DNA from: Kluyvera georgiana ATCC 51603
GTDB taxonomy: Bacteria > Pseudomonadota > Gammaproteobacteria > Enterobacterales > Enterobacteriaceae
Assembly: GCF_001654985.1 (NCBI RefSeq)
Contig: NZ_LXEU01000096.1
Coordinates: forward strand, 1 to 45,642
DNA: 45,642 nt
Reading direction: 5' to 3'
The notes under the pieces were generated by a model, which was given only the letters and a program-made list of their open reading frames with translations, ran no database searches and was not told the origin of the DNA. The position numbers and the translations under genes were made by a program. Numbering within the stretch: position 1 is the stretch's first letter; every line of letters starts with the position of its first letter. Positions 10,308 to 19,572 of the stretch are shown here, one piece after another.

Positions 10308-10829
10308 TTACTGATAGGTAAAGGTGGCTTGTACCTGCCCCACAATGGTTCCAGGCATCACGCTACCGTTCGACACGGCGCGTGCGCGCATTACCAGGTC
10401 ATAGGCGTGAGAAGCGGTGGGGATAGCGACGTTCTCTAATTTTGCTCCATTCTTATAGGCGCTGTTGCTGCTGCTGTCCGTCAGTTCCAGCTTCAGATTG
10501 GTGGCAGTGCCGGTATTTTTATAGTAGTTGGTGTCGGTGTCGGCGGTCCCGGAGAACGCCACGCTAAACGAAGTCGTAGAGGCCGGGCAACTGGTCAGCT
10601 TCAGCGTCACGTCAGTCCATGTGGTGGCGCTGCCGCTGGCTGACAACGTATCTGCCTGAATATTATCACCTAAGTTGACGGCCAGAGAGTCGTTATTGCC
10701 GTTAACCACGCAGGGTGAAGCGACAACCTTACCCGTGATATCGATATTGACCGCCTGACTGGTCGCTGAGAACAACCCTGCGCAGACCAGCAGACTCAGC
10801 GCCATTTTGTTTCCGTTTACGATGTGCAT
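10308..10829 (-). CDS. minor fimbrial subunit
   Basis: The 173-residue protein carries a signal peptide ending near SATSQA, an Ig-like pilin domain with one cysteine pair (in SPCVVN and TSCPAS), and the same FTYQ terminus as its downstream neighbour. An ATG at 10805 is an alternative start, but the ATG at 10829 has an AAGGA site at good spacing. It starts 12 bases after the adhesin gene, so the two are likely translated from one message. Its place after the adhesin suggests an adaptor joining the tip to the rod. Confidence 0.85.
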   Translation of the reverse strand: MHIVNGNKMALSLLVCAGLFSATSQAVNIDITGKVVASPCVVNGNNDSLAVNLGDNIQADTLSASGSATTWTDVTLKLTSCPASTTSFSVAFSGTADTDTNYYKNTGTATNLKLELTDSSSNSAYKNGAKLENVAIPTASHAYDLVMRARAVSNGSVMPGTIVGQVQATFTYQ

Positions 10830-10841
10830 AAATAGTCCTTG

Positions 10842-11831
10842 TTAGTTGTAGGTCACTTTGAGTTCAATGGCTGATTTGACGTTGCCTGCCCTGACGCGGC
10901 TGGCATCGTCAATGAAATAGGCCACTTTAAAATCGGGCAGGGTATAGTCGCCGGAGCCATCGTAATTGCTCACTGGGATGGAGCCATTTACTCTATGAGG
11001 CGTACCGTCGGCGTTTTGCACCTGGATATAGACGTTTTGCGCGTAGCCTGTGCCGGTCACGGTATTCACGACGCCGTTGCTCGCTTTATGGGTGCCGTAA
11101 ACCGCAGAGAAATTGTAGGTGATGCCGTTAATGGCGCCCGGGCAGTTGGTCAGTTGTATGGTTTCCGCCTGCTGGCTACCCTGCGCGCCGTTTTGCAGCG
11201 TGTTGCCGTATAAGGGCGCAAGCTGGATTTCAGTGGGGGCAACGATTTTGCAGGCGTTGTATTTCGGCTGCGTGGCGGCGGCGCTGGTATAAATTAACCG
11301 CGAGATAACCGCATCGCCGAGACCGTCTGGGTTGTGAAAAATAGCCGTAACCTGCGGTAAAGAGGTAATCTTGCCCGCAGGGACCTTATCCGTCAGCCTG
11401 ACTAACTGATAGTAAACGTGCAGAAAGGAAGATGAAACGACGCCAGTTTCGATACCTAAATTGAAGCGAAAATCGGGTGCGGTTTCGCCATTTCCACCCG
11501 TATTGGTTATATTCGTAATGTTAGTTTTGTACTTGATGCCTACACCGGGGTTGCTGGTGGCGTAAGTGTTTTCGCCCACAAGTGAACCATCGACCTGTAG
11601 CGTCACGAAAGAACCTGTGGTTGAACTTGGTTTTATTTCAACACTGACAGAACCCGCGTCTTCCCACCAGCCGGAGCTTGCGCCTGCGGTAGCGGGGATA
11701 CCAACAGTCCAGTTATCAAGATCGTAGCTCATCGTATGTGTGCCGACTGAGCTAAAATAGTCGGCCTGCGCCGTATGAGCGATAAACAAATTGCTGACAA
11801 TCAGTAGAGGGAGTAGCCGCGCTCTCATCAT
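10842..11831 (-). CDS. two-domain fimbrial tip adhesin
   Basis: At 329 residues this is about twice pilin size, as expected for a tip adhesin with an N-terminal binding domain and a C-terminal pilin domain. A signal peptide ends near AHTAQA. The pilin domain begins about residue 190, has a cysteine pair (in YNACKI and LTNCPG) and ends ELKVTYN, the donor-strand motif. The N-terminal domain, about residues 24-185, contains no cysteine, unlike FimH and PapG. I do not recognise its ligand class. The ATG has an AAAGGA site seven bases upstream. It lies directly downstream of the usher gene. Confidence 0.8.
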   Translation of the reverse strand: MMRARLLPLLIVSNLFIAHTAQADYFSSVGTHTMSYDLDNWTVGIPATAGASSGWWEDAGSVSVEIKPSSTTGSFVTLQVDGSLVGENTYATSNPGVGIKYKTNITNITNTGGNGETAPDFRFNLGIETGVVSSSFLHVYYQLVRLTDKVPAGKITSLPQVTAIFHNPDGLGDAVISRLIYTSAAATQPKYNACKIVAPTEIQLAPLYGNTLQNGAQGSQQAETIQLTNCPGAINGITYNFSAVYGTHKASNGVVNTVTGTGYAQNVYIQVQNADGTPHRVNGSIPVSNYDGSGDYTLPDFKVAYFIDDASRVRAGNVKSAIELKVTYN

Positions 11832-11847
11832 AGATATCCTTTTATTT

Positions 11848-14394
11848 TTACTGACATGATGTTTTTACTTCCAGTACGCCGCTGGCGGGTGTGGCGCTGG
11901 GTAATTGCCAGTTTATGCGGCACTGCTGAGCGGGCCCCTGGCCCCATTTCGCCAGTGCCGTCCCGCTATCATCCATCCCCGTCAGATAAACCTGACCGTT
12001 GTCGCCGACTATACTGCCAGCGGTGTTGTCAGCGTTGGTCACCAGCGCGCCAAATGGCACGGCCTCGCCGTTGCTGCGCGTCAACGTCATCAGCACCCGT
12101 TTGCCCACGCGAGTATCAAAATGCGCGCGCACAATCGCACCGCGTGTTGGCGTAATGATTTTGTTGGTCAGTTCGACGTCGGCGCCGTCGGGCAGGGTGG
12201 CGGTGTCCAGCGATACCGTTGATTCTCGGTAGGGCGTGACGTACGGCACCACGGTGTAGCCGCGAAAATCGGTTCTGACCCCGGTTTGGTTGCTGACGGT
12301 CACGCCGCCGGCGCCGGGCGCTTCCACCAACGCGGAGGTTTCACCCAGCGCCTGGCTCAGCGTTACGCCGTGCGCGTGCGCCACGACGCCGCCTTCAATG
12401 CCGTAGTTAACGCGCTTTTGATCGTGGTCATAGCTGTAGGCGGTGTTGAGCCGCGCGTAAGTGCCCTGGTAATCCAGGCTAGCATAGCGGCTGCTGCCTT
12501 CGCCGTGGTTGGTTTCACTCTGCTGCACGTTCCAGCTAAGGTTCCGGTCCTCCAGCGTCGAGCCATTCAGCCCCACGCTATGGCTGGTATCGCCGCGCTT
12601 GCTGCTGTTCACGCTGTAGCTGGCGTAGCTGTTGCTCAGCCAGCGGTCGAGCGGCACGTTAACGCTGAGCGAGAAGATCTGATCTTCGTCGTACACTTTG
12701 TCGCTGTCGTTATCCTGGGTGTTGCGGTTATAGCTGTAGTTCAGGTTCCAGGTGACGACGCCCCAGCTGTTGCTGTAGCCCACGCCGATAGATCGCATCT
12801 GGCGGCTGCTGTTCCAGTAGTCTTCGCTCATTGCGTTGAGGGACAGGGAGCCGAGGTTTTCCCCCAGGTTCTGATTGAGCATGAACTCGGCGCGGTTGCG
12901 TCGGCGATCGTGATTGAGCTCGCGGTCATCGTCTCGCCAGGTGTCCAGCACTTCGGATAGGGTATAAAAACCGGATGTTGAATAGCGGTAGCCTGAGATA
13001 GAGATATTGGTTCCGGTTTCAACAATGTTTTTGCTGTATCGAATACGCCAGGACTGGCCGCTCTCTTTCTCTTCGTCCTGCGGCGTCGACCATGACTGAG
13101 TGCCGTCGACGGATATGGCCCCCAGCGTACCAAAGTTTTTACCCACGCCGCCGAGCAACGACTGATAATGCTGTGAGAACTGGCCGCCGCCGTAAACGGT
13201 AAAGCCAGCGGGCAGACCGTAAATAGCGGTCCCCTGGGTAAACATCTCTTTGTCGATTGCGTTATCGTAGGGGCGATACTGGCCGCTGGTGAGGCTGTAT
13301 TTCAGGCGGCCTTCGCGCTGCAGCACCGGCAGGGAGGCGAAGGCGACCGTCTGGTGCTGTTCGCTGCCATCGGCTTCTTTAATTGTTACGTCCAGATCGC
13401 CGCTGCTGCCGGTAGGGTACATGTCGGCGATCTCGAACGCGCCCGGTGATACGTAGCTCTGGTAGATGGTGTAACCGTTCTGCTTGATGATCACCTGGGC
13501 ATTGGTGCGCGCAATGCCGCGCACGACCGGCGCATAGCCGCGCAGGCTGTCGGGCAGCATATCGTCGTCAGACGCCAGCTGGGCGCCGCGGAAGGGCACG
13601 CTGTCAAACATATCGGACGGCGCGGTGCTGTCGCCGAGCGTCAGCTGGCTTTTCAGGGCGAGGATATTGCGTTGGGCATAGGTGTACAGTGAATCCCAGC
13701 TTTCATCCGCGTCAGAGCCGTTGATGTTTCGATTCCAGGTGCTGTAGTTTCGTATGCGCCACGGCCCGATATTCAGACCCGGACGCAGGCTCAGATAATA
13801 GCTGTCAGAGTCCGTCATCCCGCTCTGGCGCGCCTCAGTATTTGCGCCGGAAAAGCTGTAGTTAAGCAGCAGCGCGTTAATTCCTTCATCAAGCTGCTCG
13901 GGCGGGACATAGCCACGCGCGTGATTATTGATAGCGGCCTGGGGAATAGAGAAGATCAGCTGCTGGCGCTCAAAGACGAACTCGGCGTGACTCTGGGGAA
14001 TCGCCGCCAGATTCACGCAATCACCTTCGGACTTCAGGCCGGGGAAGGCGTCGGTTCGCACGCCAAATTCGCCCAGCATATCGAGGCTAAGACAGGGCTG
14101 CAGCGTGGAATTCCCCTGGGCGTCTTTCTGCATGGCAAACTTGATGTCATGCGTACCAACGGTGGTCTTATTGACAACCACATCAACGCGATAGGTGCCT
14201 GGCATTTGTCCCACGCCTTCTTCAAAGGCGGAGAGGTCGGTTAACTCTTTGCCAGGGCCGTCAATGCCCAGCAATGCCGGGTTGAAATATTCGCGGGCCA
14301 TGGCCGGATTAAATAACGGGAGCGCGCACTGTAGCGCAATAAAGCAGGCTATTCGGCTGAAGCTCATTGTTTTTTTGTTAGCTGCTGCTGTCAT
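11848..14394 (-). CDS. fimbrial outer-membrane usher
   Basis: The 848-residue protein is a PapC/FimD-type usher that receives chaperone-pilin complexes and threads the fibre through the outer membrane. A signal peptide ends near PAMA, followed by REYFNPALLGIDG, the usher N-terminal domain. The central beta-barrel region contains the plug, and the C-terminal domain carries a late cysteine pair (in QQCRIN and KTSCQ). Length is normal and no frame break is seen. The ATG has AAAGGA upstream. It sits between the chaperone and adhesin genes. Confidence 0.95.
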   Translation of the reverse strand: MTAAANKKTMSFSRIACFIALQCALPLFNPAMAREYFNPALLGIDGPGKELTDLSAFEEGVGQMPGTYRVDVVVNKTTVGTHDIKFAMQKDAQGNSTLQPCLSLDMLGEFGVRTDAFPGLKSEGDCVNLAAIPQSHAEFVFERQQLIFSIPQAAINNHARGYVPPEQLDEGINALLLNYSFSGANTEARQSGMTDSDSYYLSLRPGLNIGPWRIRNYSTWNRNINGSDADESWDSLYTYAQRNILALKSQLTLGDSTAPSDMFDSVPFRGAQLASDDDMLPDSLRGYAPVVRGIARTNAQVIIKQNGYTIYQSYVSPGAFEIADMYPTGSSGDLDVTIKEADGSEQHQTVAFASLPVLQREGRLKYSLTSGQYRPYDNAIDKEMFTQGTAIYGLPAGFTVYGGGQFSQHYQSLLGGVGKNFGTLGAISVDGTQSWSTPQDEEKESGQSWRIRYSKNIVETGTNISISGYRYSTSGFYTLSEVLDTWRDDDRELNHDRRRNRAEFMLNQNLGENLGSLSLNAMSEDYWNSSRQMRSIGVGYSNSWGVVTWNLNYSYNRNTQDNDSDKVYDEDQIFSLSVNVPLDRWLSNSYASYSVNSSKRGDTSHSVGLNGSTLEDRNLSWNVQQSETNHGEGSSRYASLDYQGTYARLNTAYSYDHDQKRVNYGIEGGVVAHAHGVTLSQALGETSALVEAPGAGGVTVSNQTGVRTDFRGYTVVPYVTPYRESTVSLDTATLPDGADVELTNKIITPTRGAIVRAHFDTRVGKRVLMTLTRSNGEAVPFGALVTNADNTAGSIVGDNGQVYLTGMDDSGTALAKWGQGPAQQCRINWQLPSATPASGVLEVKTSCQ

Positions 14395-14428
14395 TCCGAT
14401 ATCCTTTCGGAGAAATAATCAAATGGCC

Positions 14429-15105
14429 TCACAGAGGTGAGCGGTGTTCATTGCCGGCGGAACCGTAATCGCTAATAAGCGTCCAGCGGACATCGCCCGC
14501 AGCGCTGTTGGCGGGGATCGTGAATGTGGCGGTACTCATTGGCGCAACATAGGTGGCGTCTTTTACGGTGCTGCTCCCGACCTTTAACGTACTGAAGTTC
14601 ATGTAGTAAGCAGTAGGGTTGGTGACGGTCAAGCTGCTACCGCTGCGTTTCCAGGTCAGTTTTTCAGTGACATTTTCCGGCTGCTGGCTGAGCGCCTGCG
14701 GGCGATAGATCAATTTGATGCGCGTTTTCACCGCGATTTGCAGGGTGTTAACATTATCCTGTTTCTCGGTGGCCGGAATGGATTTAATATTCATCCAGTA
14801 CAGTGATTCTCTGTCTTCCGGGAGGTTGCCACCGGTGCGGATAATACGCAGCGTGTTCTCCTGGTCGGCCCCCAGGCGGAATAACGGCGGAGTCACCATA
14901 AATGGTGATTTATCGGTGCTTTTTTCTCCGCTGTCGCTCCATGACTGAATCAGATAGGAGGATTTATCCGGGTTTTTAACGCTAATAGACGTTTCTTTTT
15001 ATTCCCGTTATAAATAATTCGCGTTCCACCGACAACAATGCCGGCCTGTGCGGCGCTCATTGAAAATAACAAAGTGGCGGCAATTAATTGGCTATATCGT
15101 TTCAT
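14429..15105 (-). pseudogene. fimbrial periplasmic chaperone, one-base frameshift
   Basis: Reading from the ATG at 15105 gives a signal peptide (MKRYSQLIAATLLFSMSAAQA) and then GIVVGGTRIIYNGNKK, the start of a PapD-like chaperone, but the frame ends at a TGA at 14950-14952 after 51 residues. The rest, from ETSISVKNPD onward, is in the next frame and runs to the stop at 14429. It includes the chaperone segments SYLIQSW and KTRIKLIYRP. Adding one T to the five-T run at 14996-15000 restores a 225-residue protein, normal for the family. The break may be a real mutation, phase variation, recoding or a sequencing error. Its loss would stop fibre assembly. Arg29 and the lysine of KTRIKL fit the family's subunit-anchoring residues. 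Confidence 0.85.
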
Positions 15106-15119
15106 TTTTATTTCCTGAA

Positions 15120-15151
15120 AAAGTAAAGTCGGATGAGTCCGACTTTACTTT
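15120..15151 (-). terminator. attenuator hairpin between major pilin and chaperone
   Basis: AAAGTAAAGTCGGA and TCCGACTTTACTTT make a perfect 14-bp stem around a four-base loop. On the minus strand the stem ends in a run of five U. Such a hairpin after the major pilin gene would stabilise its message and lower expression of the assembly genes, the known pattern in fimbrial operons. Confidence 0.75.
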
Positions 15152-15183
15152 CGTCATTAATGGGGAATAAAGATACGGCGTGA

Positions 15184-15726
15184 TTAGTTGTAGGTCAGCA
15201 TGAAGTTGACGGAGCCGTTAGCATCACCACTTTTAACGGAGGCATCGGTCGCAATATAGCGAGCGAAGAAGTCCAGTGTGGTTTCTGCGGCTGCGTCAGA
15301 GGCAATGGTCACCGCTTTAGAGGCGGTACCCAGCGGCAGCTCGGAGCCGTCGGCGTTCAGCAGCTGAATGGCTACGCCGGATGCAACGGTTGCATCGCCG
15401 TAACCGGTTAACTGCAGGTAATCATTGTTGACAGAATCCGGGGTGCCATCATATTTGACGCTCACCGGCTTGTTGGCCAGCTCAGTTGGGCAATCGGTTA
15501 ATACCAGAGAGAATTTGGTGGTTGCCGCGCTGTCGCCAGCGGCAGTGAACGCTGTTCTGACGACTTCACCCAGTTTAACGTCCTGAGTGTCGGTCACGCT
15601 GCCGTTAATCTTACAACCGGCTTCGATGATTTTACCGGTGAAGTTAACCTGGCCATCCTGTGCCATAACGGAAGAGGCGAGGCCCGTGGCGGTGAAAAAT
15701 GCGACAGCGGCTAATTTTCCTTTCAT
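15184..15726 (-). CDS. major fimbrial subunit (FimA-like pilin)
   Basis: The 180-residue protein has a signal peptide ending near SSVMA, then the type 1 pilin pattern QVNFTGKIIEAGCKI with a second cysteine in LTDCP and a C-terminal NFMLTYN donor-strand motif. As the first gene of the operon, followed by a strong hairpin, it is the likely rod subunit. An AAGGAT ribosome site lies eight bases before the ATG. About 370 AT-rich bases lie upstream; no invertase gene is present nearby. Confidence 0.92.
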   Translation of the reverse strand: MKGKLAAVAFFTATGLASSVMAQDGQVNFTGKIIEAGCKINGSVTDTQDVKLGEVVRTAFTAAGDSAATTKFSLVLTDCPTELANKPVSVKYDGTPDSVNNDYLQLTGYGDATVASGVAIQLLNADGSELPLGTASKAVTIASDAAAETTLDFFARYIATDASVKSGDANGSVNFMLTYN

Positions 15727-15806
15727 TACTCAATATCCTTGTTGGCGGTTTTAATTTTTTGCATACAGACTCAGAGAAAAGAGATATCATTCTTTGGGTA
15801 TTGTTT

Positions 15807-15835
15807 ATTTCATCTTGCGCAGTGCGTTAATTCAA
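15807..15835 (-). promoter_or_regulatory. candidate fimbrial operon promoter
   Basis: On the minus strand TTGAAT and TGAAAT are 17 bases apart, about 80 bases upstream of the major pilin ATG. The -10 element is weak, so an activator may be needed. Confidence 0.3.
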
Positions 15836-16009
15836 AGGTGCAGGATATGTTAAATTATGTGTTACGCATTTCTCTGTAACAATAAATAATATCTAAATGA
15901 TGTTTTTCATTTCAATTAAATAATGCATATTTAGTATGTTTCCTCTGCAATTTGTATTTCCTGGTTGAATTTCGTTGTCTTCATATATAAAAAATAAATA
16001 TGACTATCC

Positions 16010-16037
16010 TTGCAACGTCCTGTGCTGAAAGTAATAT
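16010..16037 (+). promoter_or_regulatory. candidate pabC promoter
   Basis: TTGCAA and TAATAT are 16 bases apart, about 60 bases before the pabC ATG. A promoter here would replace read-through from fabF. Confidence 0.35.
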
Positions 16038-16096
16038 AAAACTTGCAGATGGCTCGTGCGCCTGACACTCTTGAACATGATTGATATGGAGGGTGA

Positions 16097-16906
16097 ATGT
16101 TTTTAATCCATCACAATGAAGAACGAGGGCTGGCAACGAACGATCGTGGTCTGCAATTCGGCGATGGTTGTTTCACTACGGGGCGAATTGTTGCCGGAAA
16201 GATAGCGTTGATTACCCATCATCTGCTTCGTCTACAGCAGAGTTGTGCACGGCTGGCTATCCCGTTTACTGAATGGGAGCGGCTGACGGCTGAAATGCGC
16301 ACGTTGGCCGGCCCGCAGGAGAGTGGCGTACTCAAAGCGATCGTTACGCGTGGCGTCGGCGGCCGCGGCTATAGCGCCGCTGGCTGTCAGCAGCCGACGT
16401 GTATCCTGAGCGTTTCACCTTATCCCCTGCACTATGCTGCCTTGAAAACCACGGGTGCCACCCTCGCGCTTAGCCCCGTTCCGCTGGGGCGAAATCCGTA
16501 TCTGGCGGGGCTGAAGCATCTCAATCGCCTTGAGCAGGTACTGATTCGTTCTCATCTTGAGCAGACAAACGCCGATGAGGCCCTTGTCCTTGACAGCGAC
16601 GGGTGGCTTACGGAATGCTGTGCCGCTAATCTGTTCTGGCGCTGCGGGCGCGATGTGTATACGCCACGGCTTGACCAGGCGGGGGTGAACGGTATTATGC
16701 GGCAATTTATTATCGCCCGGCTGGCACACTCGCCGTACCGCGTTGTCGAAGTGAATGCGCGGCCAGAAGCGCTGGCGCAGGCGGATGAAGTGATTATCTG
16801 CAACGCGCTGATGCCGGTGATCCCCGTGCAGCGCTACGCGGCATGGCAGTGGCCTTCCCGCGAGCTTTATCAATTTTTAGCCCCAATTTGTGAGTCGTCT
16901 GATTAG
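16097..16906 (+). CDS. pabC: aminodeoxychorismate lyase
   Basis: PabC converts 4-amino-4-deoxychorismate to p-aminobenzoate and pyruvate for folate synthesis, using pyridoxal phosphate. The 269-residue fold-type IV protein has the cofactor lysine in [11 protein letters not shown] (Lys140) and TECCAANLF near residue 172, both typical. A GGAGG site precedes the ATG. It heads the pabC-mltG-tmk-holB-ycfH string; mltG begins one base after its stop. Confidence 0.95.
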   Translation: MFLIHHNEERGLATNDRGLQFGDGCFTTGRIVAGKIALITHHLLRLQQSCARLAIPFTEWERLTAEMRTLAGPQESGVLKAIVTRGVGGRGYSAAGCQQPTCILSVSPYPLHYAALKTTGATLALSPVPLGRNPYLAGLKHLNRLEQVLIRSHLEQTNADEALVLDSDGWLTECCAANLFWRCGRDVYTPRLDQAGVNGIMRQFIIARLAHSPYRVVEVNARPEALAQADEVIICNALMPVIPVQRYAAWQWPSRELYQFLAPICESSD

Positions 16907-16907
16907 C

Positions 16908-17930
16908 ATGATGAAACTGTTACGCTTTGTTCTGTTGGTATTGATTGTTCTCGGCATTGCCGCTGGCGTCGGTATGTGGAAAGTGCGTCAGATGGCGGAT
17001 AGCGCGCTGCTGATTAAAGAAGATACCGTCTTTACGCTGAAAGCGGGGACCGGGCGCCTGGCGCTGGGCGACCAGCTGTATGCCGACAAGGTGATAAACC
17101 GCCCGCGCGTTTTCCAGTGGCTGCTGCGCCTTGAGCCAGAACTCTCGCATTTTAAGGCCGGTACCTATCGCTTCACCCCGCAAATGACCGTCCGCGAGAT
17201 GCTGCAGCTGTTAGCCAGCGGTAAAGAAGCCCAGTTCCCGCTGCGCTTCGTTGAAGGGATGCGTCTGAGCGATTACCTGAAGCAGCTGCGTGAGGCACCT
17301 TATATCAAGCACACGCTCAGCGATGATAGCTACGCCACCGTCGCGAAAGCGCTGGCGCTGGACAACCCTGAGTGGGTTGAAGGCTGGTTCTGGCCGGACA
17401 CCTGGATGTATACCGCCAATACCACCGACGTGGCTATCCTCAAACGCGCGCATCAGAAGATGGTGACCCAGGTCGATAAAGTCTGGGAAGGGCGGATGGA
17501 CAACCTGCCGTATCAGGATAAAAACCAGCTGGTAACCATGGCGTCGATCGTTGAAAAAGAGACGGCGGTGCCGGAGGAACGCGATCGTGTGGCGTCGGTG
17601 TTTATCAATCGATTGCGCATCGGCATGCGTCTGCAGACGGATCCAACGGTCATCTACGGGATGGGGGAGCGCTATGACGGCAAAATCTCTCGTAAGGATC
17701 TTGAGACCCCAACCGCGTATAATACCTACACGATTTCCGGCCTGCCGCCGGGGGCGATTGCCAGCCCGGGCGAAGCGTCGCTGAATGCCGCTGCGCATCC
17801 GGCTAAAACGCCGTATCTGTATTTTGTGGCAGATGGTAAAGGCGGGCATACGTTTAATACCAATCTTGCAGACCATAACCGGTCGGTGCAGGGTTACCTG
17901 AAAGTGCTAAAGGATAAAAATGCGCAGTAA
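16908..17930 (+). CDS. mltG: endolytic murein transglycosylase MltG
   Basis: MltG cuts nascent glycan strands at the inner membrane and so sets peptidoglycan chain length. One N-terminal membrane helix (about residues 5-24) precedes a periplasmic YceG domain. The catalytic glutamate, Glu218 in IVEKETA, and the [15 protein letters not shown] segment are present. Starting at 16908 gives 340 residues, the E. coli length; a GTG at 16890 and an ATG at 16911 are alternatives. No clear ribosome site is seen, so translation is probably coupled to pabC. Confidence 0.95.
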   Translation: MMKLLRFVLLVLIVLGIAAGVGMWKVRQMADSALLIKEDTVFTLKAGTGRLALGDQLYADKVINRPRVFQWLLRLEPELSHFKAGTYRFTPQMTVREMLQLLASGKEAQFPLRFVEGMRLSDYLKQLREAPYIKHTLSDDSYATVAKALALDNPEWVEGWFWPDTWMYTANTTDVAILKRAHQKMVTQVDKVWEGRMDNLPYQDKNQLVTMASIVEKETAVPEERDRVASVFINRLRIGMRLQTDPTVIYGMGERYDGKISRKDLETPTAYNTYTISGLPPGAIASPGEASLNAAAHPAKTPYLYFVADGKGGHTFNTNLADHNRSVQGYLKVLKDKNAQ

Positions 17931-18561
17931 TTACATCGTCATTGAAGGACTGGAAGGGGCGGGCAAAACCACCGCGCGGGATGTGGTTGTGGAAACATTG
18001 CGCGACCTCGGCGTGAACGACCTGCTGTTTACCCGCGAGCCGGGGGGGACCGTGCTGGCGGAAAAGCTGCGCAGTCTGGTGCTGGACATTAAATCGGTCG
18101 GCGACGAAGTGATTACCGATAAAGCGGAAGTATTGATGTTCTACGCCGCCCGCGTGCAGCTGGTTGAGACGGTGATCAAACCGGCGCTGGCAGGCGGGCA
18201 GTGGGTGATTGGCGATCGTCATGACCTTTCCACCCAGGCCTACCAGGGCGGTGGTCGCGGTATCGATCGCACGATGCTGGCGACGTTGCGCGACGCGGTG
18301 CTGGGGGATTTTCGCCCGAACCTGACCCTTTACCTCGACGTGACGCCGGAAGTGGGCCTCAAACGCGCCCGTGCTCGTGGCGATCTCGATCGCATCGAGC
18401 AAGAGTCGCTCAACTTCTTTAACCGCACCCGCGCGCGCTATCTTGAGCTGGCGGCGGCGGATGACAGCATTATCACCGTTGACGCGACTCAACCGCTGGA
18501 GAAAGTAATGAGCGATATTCGCGCCGCGGTCACCGCGTGGGTAGCGGAGCAGCAGGCATGA
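17920..18561 (+). CDS. tmk: thymidylate kinase
   Basis: Tmk phosphorylates dTMP to dTDP for DNA synthesis. The 213-residue protein shows the P-loop GLEGAGKTT at residues 10-18, the [10 protein letters not shown] motif, and an arginine-rich lid ([10 protein letters not shown]) of the E. coli type. Its start overlaps the last 11 bases of mltG, and its own stop overlaps the holB start in an ATGA, both signs of translational coupling. Confidence 0.97.
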   Translation: MRSNYIVIEGLEGAGKTTARDVVVETLRDLGVNDLLFTREPGGTVLAEKLRSLVLDIKSVGDEVITDKAEVLMFYAARVQLVETVIKPALAGGQWVIGDRHDLSTQAYQGGGRGIDRTMLATLRDAVLGDFRPNLTLYLDVTPEVGLKRARARGDLDRIEQESLNFFNRTRARYLELAAADDSIITVDATQPLEKVMSDIRAAVTAWVAEQQA

Positions 18562-19562
18562 AATGGTATCCGTGGTTACGTCCGCCGTTTGAACAGCTCG
18601 TTTCGAGCTATCAGGCCGGACGTGGTCACCATGCGCTGTTAGTTCAGGCGCGCGGCGGTATGGGGGCCGATTCGCTGGTCTACGCCATCACCCGTTTTTT
18701 GATGTGCCAGAACCCGGACGGTCATAAAAGCTGCGGCCAATGCCATAGTTGTCAGCTGATGCAGGCGGGGACACACCCTGACTACTACGCGCTGCAGCCC
18801 GAGAAGGGCAAAAGTACGTTAGGCATCGACGCGGTACGCGAGGTGAGCGAAAAGCTGTATGAACATTCTCGCCTGGGCGGGGCAAAGGTGGTGTGGATAG
18901 CGGATGCTACGCTGCTGACCGAAGCCGCCGCCAACGCGCTGCTGAAAACGCTGGAAGAACCGCCGAAAAATACCTGGTTTTTCCTCGCTTGCCAGGAGCC
19001 TGCTCGGCTGCTGGCAACGCTGCGTAGCCGCTGTCGTTTTTTCCATCTGGCGCCGCCGAGCGAGCAGTACGCGCTGGCGTGGCTGGAGCGAGAAAACAGC
19101 GCCTCGCGCGATACGCTGCTGACGGCGCTGCGATTGTCCGATCATGCGCCCGCCGCGGCGCTGGATCTGTTGGCCCCTGAGACCTGGGCCACGCGCGAAA
19201 AATTTTGTCAGGCGCTGGGCGTGACGCTCAACAGCGGCGACTGGCTGGCATTTATGCCATCGCTGAACCATGATTCAGTCGTGCAGCGTTTACACTGGCT
19301 GTCATCGTTGCTGCTTGATGCCCTCAAATATCAGCAGCGTATTACGCGGCTGACCAATGCCGATAGCCTGACGCTGGTAGCCCAGCTGGCGCAAACGCTT
19401 TCTGCCGCGCGCCTGCAGGCGATTGTCGCCGATGCATGCGCCTGCCGTGAACAGCTGCAAAGCGTCACGGGGCTGAACCGCGAACTTATTCTCACCGAGC
19501 GCCTTCTGCGCTGGGAACACTATCTGCAACCTGGTGCGGTGCTGCCGGTATCTCACCTCTAA
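18558..19562 (+). CDS. holB: DNA polymerase III delta prime subunit
   Basis: HolB is the fixed subunit of the clamp loader. The 334-residue length equals that of E. coli. Four zinc cysteines (Cys50, Cys59, Cys62, Cys65) are present. The P-loop position ([10 protein letters not shown]) lacks the GK[ST] core, as expected for delta prime, which does not hydrolyse ATP. The ATG at 18558 overlaps the tmk stop codon; an upstream in-frame start would lie inside tmk. Confidence 0.96.
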   Translation: MKWYPWLRPPFEQLVSSYQAGRGHHALLVQARGGMGADSLVYAITRFLMCQNPDGHKSCGQCHSCQLMQAGTHPDYYALQPEKGKSTLGIDAVREVSEKLYEHSRLGGAKVVWIADATLLTEAAANALLKTLEEPPKNTWFFLACQEPARLLATLRSRCRFFHLAPPSEQYALAWLERENSASRDTLLTALRLSDHAPAAALDLLAPETWATREKFCQALGVTLNSGDWLAFMPSLNHDSVVQRLHWLSSLLLDALKYQQRITRLTNADSLTLVAQLAQTLSAARLQAIVADACACREQLQSVTGLNRELILTERLLRWEHYLQPGAVLPVSHL

Positions 19563-19572
19563 GAGAGACATC

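Larger units (their letters stand above)
15727..16096. other. AT-rich gap between the fimbrial operon and pabC
   Basis: This 370-base stretch contains no gene I can support and is much richer in A and T than its flanks. It must hold the promoter of the leftward fimbrial operon and, because the fimbrial insert separates pabC from fabF, a promoter for rightward pabC. Candidate elements are listed separately. I found no long inverted repeat of the kind used by fim-type switches. Confidence 0.7.

Noticed and set aside
9770-10829. Two tandem minor pilins as a recent duplication
   Set aside because: They share fold and termini, but the sequences have diverged widely, so any duplication is old and typical of pilins.
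12286-12960. 224-codon plus-strand frame opposite the usher gene
   Set aside because: Composition is an Ala/Val-rich mirror of the usher codons, with no domain; a shadow frame.
15727-16096. Possible invertible fimbrial promoter
   Set aside because: No flanking inverted repeats of useful length and no tyrosine recombinase gene in the window.
18558-18680. holB P-loop lacking GK[ST] as a sign of decay
   Set aside because: Delta prime is naturally a non-hydrolysing clamp loader subunit; the loss is normal for the family.
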